NCBI GenBank assembly: GCA_016286055.1
Contig: JAEERW010000006.1
Span: forward strand, 124,001-188,000
Direction of reading: 5' to 3'
DNA length: 64,000 bases
From: Bacteroidales bacterium
Lineage (GTDB): Bacteria; Bacteroidota; Bacteroidia; Bacteroidales; UBA3824
A program made the translations under genes and the position numbers. The notes beneath the pieces were generated by a model. That model saw only the letters and a list, made by a program, of their open reading frames with translations, was not told where the DNA came from and ran no database searches. This document shows positions 8,373 through 15,252 of this stretch, piece by piece (positions within the stretch are counted from its first letter, which is position 1; each line of letters begins with the position of its first letter).

Positions 8373-9258
8373 CCATCGCAATCAAAATAGAATAAAATTT
8401 AGAAAGTGTCGAATCCGCCCGTGATGTCATCACCACGGGCGATTTTGTACCTGATAGGCAACCTGCAATTTCGCTTCCGCCGAGTTTGGTGGCAGATTTG
8501 TAAAACGCGTTGCCCGCCTCGATATTTGGAAACAGCAGACAATCTGCATCGCCCTTGATAGGTCCGTTAATGCCCTTAATATTAGCGGTTTCGGGGTCGA
8601 TGGCAATATCAATGCTCATAGGTCCGTCGGCAATGCAATTTAATTGTCCGCGGTCCGACATTTTTGAGATGATAGCCGCATCCACACCTGCATCAATAGC
8701 CGGCGAAATCAACTCGGTAGCAGCAATAATCGAAATCTTGGGTTTAGCAATGCCCAAAACATTAGCCATAGATTCTAATGCGTTGAGTATCACCAATTTT
8801 TGTTTTAAGTCGGGATTTGGAATTATAGCCGAATCGCCAAAAATCACAAGTTTTTGCAAACGGCTGTTTTGCAATACGGTAACGTGCGTTATCTGTGGCG
8901 AGTTAGACAGAAGACCATTGTGACGGTTGAGAATTGCTTTGAGATATTTTTCCGAACTGATAAGCCCCTTCATAAGCATATCGGCATTACCCGTAGAGAC
9001 GATTTTAACAGCCTCCACCACAGCGGTTTCGTCGTTGGCAATATCTAATATATCGTAATCTGTAAAATCGTGAGCAAATTGTTCAACGGCAGATTTAATT
9101 TTACTTTGGTTACCAACAAAAATAGGTTTTACAAGTCCCTCTTTTTGAGCCATTTGCACAGCCAAAATAGTGTGCGCATCGTATGGACACGCCACCGAAA
9201 GTTTCATTCCCCTCTTTTGCTGCGCCAACGGCAGAAGTTGTTCTAATTTAGCTATCAT
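8350..9258 (-). CDS. ptb: Phosphate butyryltransferase/phosphotransacetylase family
   Basis: A 302-residue enzyme of the phosphate acetyl/butyryltransferase family, which exchanges CoA for phosphate on short acyl groups. Length (about 300) and motifs such as LMKGLISSEKYLKAILN, HVTVLQN, GDSAIIPNPDLKQK and the C-terminal GPIKGDADCLLFPNIEAGN fit the butyryltransferase branch better than Pta. In butyrate producers ptb normally sits next to buk. No butyrate kinase is adjacent or anywhere in this window, so the acyl substrate is open. The gene is alone on its strand and overlaps the argS 3' end. Confidence 0.85.
   Translation of the reverse strand: MIAKLEQLLPLAQQKRGMKLSVACPYDAHTILAVQMAQKEGLVKPIFVGNQSKIKSAVEQFAHDFTDYDILDIANDETAVVEAVKIVSTGNADMLMKGLISSEKYLKAILNRHNGLLSNSPQITHVTVLQNSRLQKLVIFGDSAIIPNPDLKQKLVILNALESMANVLGIAKPKISIIAATELISPAIDAGVDAAIISKMSDRGQLNCIADGPMSIDIAIDPETANIKGINGPIKGDADCLLFPNIEAGNAFYKSATKLGGSEIAGCLSGTKSPVVMTSRADSTLSKFYSILIAMVTSVPKR
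8416..8446 (+). terminator. Hairpin inside ptb that could end argS transcripts
   Basis: CGCCCGTG (8416-8423) and CACGGGCG (8434-8441) form a perfect 8-bp stem followed by ATTTT on the plus strand. It lies within the 3' coding part of ptb, about 45 bp after the argS stop. The T tract is short, so terminator activity is uncertain. Confidence 0.4.
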
Positions 9259-9422
9259 CTGTTAAAAAAAATTACTCTGTAAAGATACTAACTTTATTTA
9301 TATGAATGACATTTTTTGAAATGTAAAATCAAAAAAAATGTATTTTCGTTTATTTTTGAAGGTTTTCTCTTTTTTTTTGAAAATAAATTAAATGAACAAG
9401 ATACAATTGTATGTTTTTTGCT

Positions 9423-9430
9423 TATATTTG
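9423..9430 (+). promoter_or_regulatory. -7 box of the GlsB-like gene
   Basis: TATATTTG is an exact TAnnTTTG match 46 bp before the start codon. No good -33 box at the usual distance. The ptb side of this intergenic region has TATCTTTA (9281-9288, minus strand), a one-mismatch -7 box. Confidence 0.5.
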
Positions 9431-9476
9431 GGAAGAAATTAACAACAAATTCATTAACTTATAAAATTTTAGTATT

Positions 9477-9728
9477 ATGTTGAATTGGATTATTTGGATT
9501 CTCTTAGGAATTCTTGCCGGATTTGTAGCCGGAAAATTATTCAGTGGCAAAGGTCACGGTTTGATTGTAAACCTTATTCTCGGTATCTGCGGTAGCCTTT
9601 TGGGCGGATGGCTATTCAGCCTTCTTGGCGGACACGTAAACGACGCATTCAGCCTTAAAGCGTTTCTTGTAGCGGTAGGCGGTGCGGTAATTATCTTGTT
9701 TATATTCAAGCTATTACGTGGTAAGTAA
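9477..9728 (+). CDS. GlsB/YeaQ/YmgE-family small membrane protein
   Basis: An 83-residue, three-helix inner-membrane protein. The start MLNWIIWILLGILAGFVAGK and the glycine-rich LILGICGSLLGGWLFSLLGG are the hallmark of the transglycosylase-associated/GlsB family. Members are often induced by envelope or general stress, but their molecular activity is unknown. It is a single-gene unit closed by a strong terminator. Confidence 0.9.
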   Translation: MLNWIIWILLGILAGFVAGKLFSGKGHGLIVNLILGICGSLLGGWLFSLLGGHVNDAFSLKAFLVAVGGAVIILFIFKLLRGK

Positions 9729-9752
9729 CCAAAACTTACAAAATTATTTCAA

Positions 9753-9782
9753 CGGGCATCGTTAGTTGGTGCCCGCTTTTTT
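9753..9782 (+). terminator. Terminator after the GlsB-like gene
   Basis: CGGGCA (9753-9758) pairs with TGCCCG (9770-9775), followed by C and six or more T residues. A GTG at 9766 that could extend the next gene lies inside this hairpin, which argues for the ATG at 9814. Confidence 0.85.
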
Positions 9783-9813
9783 GAGGCAATGTTATATAAA
9801 TAATTATAGAGAA

Positions 9814-11268
9814 ATGAGATTAACGAAGCGATTATTGATTTTGTCTGTTCTGTTGTTTGCAGTGCAGGCTAGTATGGCTCAGTACAGGATTTACGGTGGG
9901 CACAAAACCAAGAGATTTTCATTCAATTTTGACACTACGGTGCTTCATCGTGCCATCTATGCCGTAAAACTCACCGACAAAGCCGAATCTCCATATTCGG
10001 TTGACAATCCTCAGGCGTTTCTCTCGCAGAAAGCGTTAGACCGTCGTGCTAAATACAAAATTCCTATTACGGAACAAGATATTCCTGTAAATCAGGCTTA
10101 TATCGACAAGCTTACAGAAATGGGCTTTATTGTCAGGGGCAAATCAAAATGGCTCAATTGCGTTTGGGTAGAATGTCCCGAAGAAAAGTTGGAGGAGCTC
10201 AAATCCCTCTCGTTTGTGGATTACAACTATCAGTGGCGTCAGAAAACCGAAAAACCTACAGCCAAAGAGGTGAAGATGAAACGTCCAAAACTTCCCAAAG
10301 AAGCACTTGATAACACTATGACACTCAAATATGGCCGTTCTGACAACCAGACTCAGATGCTTAATGTACAGTCGCTACACAACCTCGGCTTTACTGGCAA
10401 GAACGTTACCGTTGCATTTTTAGATGCCGGATTTACCAAAGCTGACCAAATGTCGGTTTTTGAGCCTATGTTTAATGAAAACAGAGTGTTATATCTGTAC
10501 GACTTTGTTGAGGACGATCAAGTTGTTTACGACAAGGGAAACCACGGAATGAATGTCCTGTCTTGTGTTGCAGCCAACCAACCTGAAAAAATGATTGGTA
10601 CTGCCCCTGATGTCAGTGTGGTTTTGTTCCGTACCGAGGACGAGGACACCGAATACATCATTGAGGAGTTTAACTGGATGGAGGCAGCCGAAATTGCCGA
10701 CAGTTTGGGTGTGGACATGATTCATAGTTCACTTGGCTATCACGAGTTTGACGATCCGTCCACTTCATATGCCTGGAACGAGTGCAACGGCGACATCTGT
10801 ATTTCTACCATGGCTGCCGACTTTGCCGCTTCCAAAGGTATCTATGTTAACGTTAGCGCTGGCAACGAGGGCGATGAACCTTGGAAACACATTACCGCTC
10901 CTGCCGATGCCGACAGTTGTATGGCAATAGGGGCAGTTGACAACAAAGGCAAAATTGCGTTTTTTAGTTCGCTTGGTCCTTCGTACGACGGCAGAATCAA
11001 GCCTGACGTTTGTGCCAAAGGTTATCAAACCACTGTGAATGGTATTTCAGGACATCCCACATCATCAAGCGGAACCTCTTTTTCTGGTCCTATTATGGCA
11101 GGTTGCGCCGCATGTTTGATGCAGGCTCATCCAAACGCTCATCCTGTGGATATCATGAATGCAATCCGTCTTGCTGGATCTAACTACAAAGTTCCTGATG
11201 CTACATATGGCTATGGTATTCCTGATATGGGAATCGCTCACCAGATTCTTGTAAAAATGGGATTATAA
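9814..11268 (+). CDS. Secreted subtilisin-like (S8) serine protease
   Basis: A 484-residue protein from the ATG at 9814; an in-frame GTG upstream lies in a terminator. A signal peptide, MRLTKRLLILSVLLFAVQA to about residue 22, directs export. The triad is visible as Asp204 (VAFLDAGF), His244 (GNHGMN) and Ser422 (GTSFSGPIMAG), with oxyanion Asn351 (SAGNEG). The N-terminal 150 residues resemble an inhibitor-type propeptide. No sorting domain follows. The gene is 33 bp from the downstream lipoprotein gene and may be transcribed with it. Confidence 0.93.
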   Translation: MRLTKRLLILSVLLFAVQASMAQYRIYGGHKTKRFSFNFDTTVLHRAIYAVKLTDKAESPYSVDNPQAFLSQKALDRRAKYKIPITEQDIPVNQAYIDKLTEMGFIVRGKSKWLNCVWVECPEEKLEELKSLSFVDYNYQWRQKTEKPTAKEVKMKRPKLPKEALDNTMTLKYGRSDNQTQMLNVQSLHNLGFTGKNVTVAFLDAGFTKADQMSVFEPMFNENRVLYLYDFVEDDQVVYDKGNHGMNVLSCVAANQPEKMIGTAPDVSVVLFRTEDEDTEYIIEEFNWMEAAEIADSLGVDMIHSSLGYHEFDDPSTSYAWNECNGDICISTMAADFAASKGIYVNVSAGNEGDEPWKHITAPADADSCMAIGAVDNKGKIAFFSSLGPSYDGRIKPDVCAKGYQTTVNGISGHPTSSSGTSFSGPIMAGCAACLMQAHPNAHPVDIMNAIRLAGSNYKVPDATYGYGIPDMGIAHQILVKMGL

Positions 11269-11301
11269 ACAATTAATTATTATTAACTTTTAATACACAT
11301 T

Positions 11302-12228
11302 ATGATGAAAAAACTTTTATTTCTGTTTTCAATGGCTGCAATGGTGTTGGCATCGTGCGGCGCATTAGAAAAAAAGTCCGGTCCAATTTACGGTTTCGAT
11401 GTTATAAAAACTGCCGCTTTCAAAGAAGTTGATACAGCCAAAGTGCCTATGGTAACGGGTGTCAAGATTCAAGGTAAGTATGTAACTATTACACAAGACG
11501 GACAGGACTACGACTATATGATAATGCCAGGCGATAGTTTCGAAGGCGTTTTGTTCGACACCAAGGAGTATTATTCCTGGATTTTCTACCTTGTGCAAGA
11601 CAAGACGTCTTGCCCATATTATAAAAAAATGAGAGTGAGCAAGTATATGTCGGAATTCTTGCCCGCAGATCCAATCATGTTTGACTATATTTGGATTTAT
11701 AACAACGACGACGATATATTCCCTTATGAGATTAAGGGTAAATTCGACCTTCCGCGCCAAATACTCAAAGATTATGACCAGACATCCCTACCCGAACTCA
11801 ATTTCTCTGCTGTTGAGTATATTGAGGAAGAAGATTCCGACCCGACCGCAGTTCCAGACTTTTTGAAAAACGCTAAGAGTTTTGTGGTAAAAGGCACTCA
11901 GGTGAATATTTCTGATGGAACAAACACCACCACTCTTGATATTTTTCCTTGCTCTGACCTAGAAACTTTTAGTAACACCAATTACTTTTGGGAGTTTTAC
12001 ACTAAACCTGTGAACGGTGGCCCGGTAATTAATTTTGTAATGGCTAAACGGACTAAGGATGACAACTATGTCATTTTGGCGACCGATGCCTTCACTCAGG
12101 CACCGTTGGGAATGTTTTTGGTTCGTGACAGTGACTTTAAGAACCCAGATAAACTCAAACGCAAAATTTGCGTTTGCTATCCCTACGATGACGACTACAA
12201 TGAGTGGTTGAAGAATAAAGACCAATAA
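11302..12228 (+). CDS. Lipoprotein of unknown function
   Basis: A 308-residue protein with an N-terminal signal and lipobox (LASC, Cys18 counting from the first ATG), followed by GALEKKSG. This lacks the acidic surface-export signal, so it probably faces the periplasm. The rest is rich in aromatic and acidic residues, with two parts that look alike: VTGVKIQGKYVTITQDGQDYDYMI and FVVKGTQVNISDGTNTTTLDI. This suggests an internal duplication. I do not recognise a family. It follows the S8 protease by 33 bp and ends in a strong terminator. Confidence 0.75.
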   Translation: MMKKLLFLFSMAAMVLASCGALEKKSGPIYGFDVIKTAAFKEVDTAKVPMVTGVKIQGKYVTITQDGQDYDYMIMPGDSFEGVLFDTKEYYSWIFYLVQDKTSCPYYKKMRVSKYMSEFLPADPIMFDYIWIYNNDDDIFPYEIKGKFDLPRQILKDYDQTSLPELNFSAVEYIEEEDSDPTAVPDFLKNAKSFVVKGTQVNISDGTNTTTLDIFPCSDLETFSNTNYFWEFYTKPVNGGPVINFVMAKRTKDDNYVILATDAFTQAPLGMFLVRDSDFKNPDKLKRKICVCYPYDDDYNEWLKNKDQ

Positions 12229-12257
12229 ACTTGTGTTTTTTTTACATCAGTAATATT

Positions 12258-12287
12258 AGAGGCGCAAAACTTTGCGTCTCTTTTTTT
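12258..12287 (+). terminator. Terminator of the protease/lipoprotein unit
   Basis: AGAGGCGCAAA (12258-12268) pairs with TTTGCGTCTCT (12271-12281), one G-T wobble and a very short loop, followed by T residues to 12287. Confidence 0.9.
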
Positions 12288-12315
12288 GCAATTTTCAAGT
12301 AAGTATTTACCTTTG
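12285..12315 (+). promoter_or_regulatory. Promoter of the small OB-fold-like gene
   Basis: TTTG (12285-12288), 19 bp, TACCTTTG (12308-12315): a full-consensus promoter 29 bp before the ATG at 12345. Its -33 box is made from the last T residues of the upstream terminator. Confidence 0.8.
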
Positions 12316-12344
12316 CAACGCCAAAAATGTAAATATAATTAGCA

Positions 12345-12599
12345 ATGTCAGATAATACACGCAAAAGCAAATTAGACCTTTCGTCGGAATCTTTTCCGTT
12401 CATGGGCAAAATTCAAATCAATGAGGCAGGTTTCGCCTTTGTACAATTCAATGGAGTGGGCATCTATATCGCTCCTAAGTTGTTGAAAAACCAAACCATC
12501 AACAACGGTGATATGATTCAAGGCGAGTTTGTGGCTTCGTTTGACAAGAAGAAAAAACAGGACGGATACACCGCTGTGGAGATTCACAAGACTGAATAA
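12345..12599 (+). CDS. Small OB-fold/cold-shock-like protein
   Basis: An 84-residue soluble protein. The pattern MGKIQINEAGFAFVQFNG, then GIYIAPKLLKNQTINNGDMI and a final DGYTAVEIHK resembles the five-stranded cold-shock/OB domains at the N-terminus of Rho and RNase R (G-x-GF-F-V core, later a GD turn and a basic loop KKKKQ). RNA binding is therefore a reasonable inference, although the classical RNP1 motif is not exact. It has its own promoter and a strong terminator, so it is a single-gene unit. Confidence 0.6.
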   Translation: MSDNTRKSKLDLSSESFPFMGKIQINEAGFAFVQFNGVGIYIAPKLLKNQTINNGDMIQGEFVASFDKKKKQDGYTAVEIHKTE

Positions 12600-12608
12600 T
12601 ATTAAAAT

Positions 12609-12639
12609 AAAAAGAGCGGACAATAAATCCGCTCTTTTT
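12609..12639. terminator. Bidirectional terminator
   Basis: AAAAAGAGCGGA (12609-12620) and TCCGCTCTTTTT (12628-12639) form a perfect 12-bp inverted repeat with a 7-nt loop. The A and T tracts serve both the 12345 gene and the convergent GH3 gene. Confidence 0.92.
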
Positions 12640-12659
12640 GTTACAAATTAATTTATTAA

Positions 12660-14897
12660 CTATTTTACCGTTATCTTTGTTTTCCATTTGATATCCTCGT
12701 TGGCGCTTGAGGTGGCAATCCATACTTCAAACTCGCCTTTTTCGAGAATCTCTTTGTCGTCTAAACCGTAGAATTTGAGGCTTGAGAGCGGAACAGTGAT
12801 TTCAACATTCTGTTGTTCGCCTTTTTGCAAGTATACTTTTTTAAACCCTTTTAACTCTTTTATCGGGCGGGTGATGCTGCCCACAAGGTCGCGAACGTAG
12901 AGTTGCGCTACCTCAGCACCTTCGTAGTTGCCTGTGTTCTTTATTGTAAACGACACCTTTATTTCATCGTTTTCGCCAGAAAATTCAGTTTTGTTAACCG
13001 AAAAATCCGAAAAAGCAAATTCAGTGTAGCTTAATCCGTAGCCAAATGGATAGAGCGGACCAAAGCCAGTGTCGAGCATATACGATGTGCAGCCAAGCGA
13101 AGTTTGTCCAGCCTCAGCAGGTATATCGTCCAAAAGAATTTCGTTTCCCGACGCGGGGCGGCCAGTGTTGTTTTGATTGTAGTAAACAGGTATTTGACCT
13201 GCGTTTTTGGGAAAACTTGCAGGTAATTTTCCCGAAGGCGTTACTTTGCCTGCTACAAGGTTTACAAGTGCGTTGCCGCCCATGGTGCCGGGGTGGAACA
13301 TATACAGAATTGCGTCAGTGTTTTTAATATCGTCGGTGATAGTGAGCGGACGACCTGCCATAATCACAGCTACAACAGGTTTGCCGGTTTTCTTGAGAGT
13401 TTCTAATAGTTCAGACTGTGCGCCTTGCAAATTGAGGTTGCTAAGGCAGTGAGCCTCGCCGCTGAGTATTGATTCTTCGCCGCCTACAAATATAATGGCG
13501 TCGGCAGATTTGGCAGCGCGGGTCACTTCGGCAAATTTTGAGGTGTTGCTATCGCGCGAATAGGTGAGTCCTGCAACGTATGTAACATCATATCCGGCTT
13601 CTTTAAAGGCTGCTAACGGTGTAATAGTGTGCGATTTTTCACCGTCGAAAACCCAAGTGCCGAGCTGATCGTGAGGAGCATCTGCCATAGGTCCGCAGAG
13701 TAGAATCTTCTTAACGTTTTTCAAAGGCAGAGCGCCATTGTTTTTTAGCATAACAGCCGATTGTTCTGCAGCGTGAAGTGCGGCTTCAAGATGTTCTGGA
13801 GCATATTTTACATCCTGTGAAACAGTAGGATAGGGGTTTTGGAATAGTCCGAGACGGTATTTGATGCGGACAACGTTTTTGCAAGCCTCAGTAATTTTGC
13901 TTTCGGATACTTTGCCTTCCGAAACAAGAGTTTCGAGATAATCTTTGTAGGCGTTTGCCACCATATCCATATCCAAACCAGCGTTTATTGCTTTTTCTGC
14001 GGCATCTTTCATGTCGGCAGCAAAACCATGATTAATCATTTCGCCCACCGAAAACCAGTCGGAAACCACAAAACCGTCGAATTTCCATTCGTTGCGGAGA
14101 ATATCGGTGAGAATCAGTTTGTTGCCAGTAGAAGGCACACCGTCGTTATCGTTAAACGAACTCATATAAGTGGCGCATCCAGCCTGAGCAGCAGCACGGA
14201 AAGGTGGAAGGTAAACATTGCGCAAAAGACGCATAGGAATAAATGTTGAGTTGTAGTCGCGTCCTGCGGTGGCAGCTCCGTAGCCTACAAAGTGCTTAGC
14301 ACAAGCTGCAATCGAAGTTTCCTTGCTGAGGTCATCTCCCTGATAGCCTTTAACTGCTGCTGCACCCATTACTGAAGTAAGATAAGCGTCCTCGCCATAG
14401 CCCTCGGCAATACGTCCCCAACGAGGGTCGCGGGCAATATCGAGCATAGGGGCAAAAGTCCATCTGATACCATCTGATGCGGCTTCAATTGCTGAAATCT
14501 CGCTTCCTTGCCGCACGAGTTCTGGGTCGAAACTTGCAGCTTGACCCAGCGGAATAGGGAAAATTGTCTTGTACCCGTGTATAACGTCGCGCGAAATCAG
14601 CACGGGAATGTGAGGGGGATTGTCTACAGCGGCTTTTTGTATACGGTGCAGATTGTCGAGGTTGGTTTCGTTGAGAATACTGCCCATCATACCTTCTGCA
14701 GCGAGTTTTTCCATCTCTTCAACTCCAACTGCGGTAACTTGGTTGAGCTGTCCGATTTTGTGTTTTAGCGAAAGACTATTTACTACGCTGTCTACAAAAC
14801 GGTCTTCGGCGTTTCCATTGTTAACAGTGCCGCCGCCACCGCAAGCCGAAAGAGCAAGCAATGCTATCGGCGCAAGTTTAATAATGTCTTTGATCAT
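12660..14897 (-). CDS. bglX: Periplasmic GH3 beta-glucosidase (lipoprotein)
   Basis: A 745-residue enzyme from the ATG at 14897; an upstream in-frame start at 14942 would add a hydrophilic 15-residue lead before the signal peptide and is less likely. The lipobox is LSAC (Cys19), followed by GGGG rather than acidic residues, so the enzyme probably stays in the periplasm. The nucleophile is Asp280 in GFVVSDW. KHFVGYG and RDPRWGR are GH3 active-site loops, and a C-terminal fibronectin-like domain ends the protein. It would release glucose from short beta-glucans. It is divergent from SusC and shares the operator region at 14989-15129. Confidence 0.93.
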   Translation of the reverse strand: MIKDIIKLAPIALLALSACGGGGTVNNGNAEDRFVDSVVNSLSLKHKIGQLNQVTAVGVEEMEKLAAEGMMGSILNETNLDNLHRIQKAAVDNPPHIPVLISRDVIHGYKTIFPIPLGQAASFDPELVRQGSEISAIEAASDGIRWTFAPMLDIARDPRWGRIAEGYGEDAYLTSVMGAAAVKGYQGDDLSKETSIAACAKHFVGYGAATAGRDYNSTFIPMRLLRNVYLPPFRAAAQAGCATYMSSFNDNDGVPSTGNKLILTDILRNEWKFDGFVVSDWFSVGEMINHGFAADMKDAAEKAINAGLDMDMVANAYKDYLETLVSEGKVSESKITEACKNVVRIKYRLGLFQNPYPTVSQDVKYAPEHLEAALHAAEQSAVMLKNNGALPLKNVKKILLCGPMADAPHDQLGTWVFDGEKSHTITPLAAFKEAGYDVTYVAGLTYSRDSNTSKFAEVTRAAKSADAIIFVGGEESILSGEAHCLSNLNLQGAQSELLETLKKTGKPVVAVIMAGRPLTITDDIKNTDAILYMFHPGTMGGNALVNLVAGKVTPSGKLPASFPKNAGQIPVYYNQNNTGRPASGNEILLDDIPAEAGQTSLGCTSYMLDTGFGPLYPFGYGLSYTEFAFSDFSVNKTEFSGENDEIKVSFTIKNTGNYEGAEVAQLYVRDLVGSITRPIKELKGFKKVYLQKGEQQNVEITVPLSSLKFYGLDDKEILEKGEFEVWIATSSANEDIKWKTKITVK

Positions 14898-14939
14898 AAC
14901 TGTTTTTTTTAGGGGTTGTACATCACATAAATTTCTATG

Positions 14940-14947
14940 CAAACTTA
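14940..14947 (-). promoter_or_regulatory. GH3 promoter -7 box
   Basis: TAAGTTTG on the minus strand is an exact TAnnTTTG match 43 bp before the GH3 start. TTAC (14967-14970) is a poor -33 box, as expected for an activator-dependent promoter. An operator copy ends exactly 41 bp before the TA. Confidence 0.65.
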
Positions 14948-14988
14948 CGCAAAAAGGAGATTTTTTGTAACGTTTAATATTATTTTAA

Positions 14989-15129
14989 ACTACTGCAAAA
15001 GGGACAAATCACTACTTCAATTCTACTGCTGAGAGCCTCGGTTTGCAGTAGTAGAAATGTCGCTGAAAAATACTTTGAAAAATGGTTTGCCGTATGTTTG
15101 CAGTAGTTTTTCTAATGGGTTGCAGTAGT
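14989..15129. promoter_or_regulatory. Repeated operator motif TTTGCAGTAGT in the PUL head region
   Basis: This is the informative part of the 355-bp gene-free stretch between GH3 and SusC. The motif occurs at 14989-14999 (minus strand), 15042-15052, 15097-15107 and, with one change, 15119-15129 (plus strand). A partial inverted copy lies near 15024. The 14989 copy points to the GH3 promoter and the 15119 copy to the SusC promoter, each 41 bp before its TAnnTTTG box. This fixed geometry suggests binding sites for the locus regulator. Confidence 0.75.
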
Positions 15130-15145
15130 TTAGAAAGCGCAATAA

Positions 15146-15178
15146 TTTGGACATTCGCGTATACCGATTGTAGATTTG
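15146..15178 (+). promoter_or_regulatory. SusC promoter
   Basis: TTTG (15146-15149), 21 bp, TAGATTTG (15171-15178). This is a full match to the Bacteroidetes consensus and leaves a leader of roughly 65-70 nt before the SusC ATG at 15253. Confidence 0.75.
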
Positions 15179-15252
15179 CACATCGCAATTGAGCGACGGA
15201 CTTTGGCAAAAAACAGCAAACAATTTTTATCAACAATTTAATACTTATTAAT

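Noticed and set aside
9766-9813. GTG start that would lengthen the subtilase
   Set aside because: It lies inside the upstream terminator hairpin and places 16 residues before a good signal peptide.
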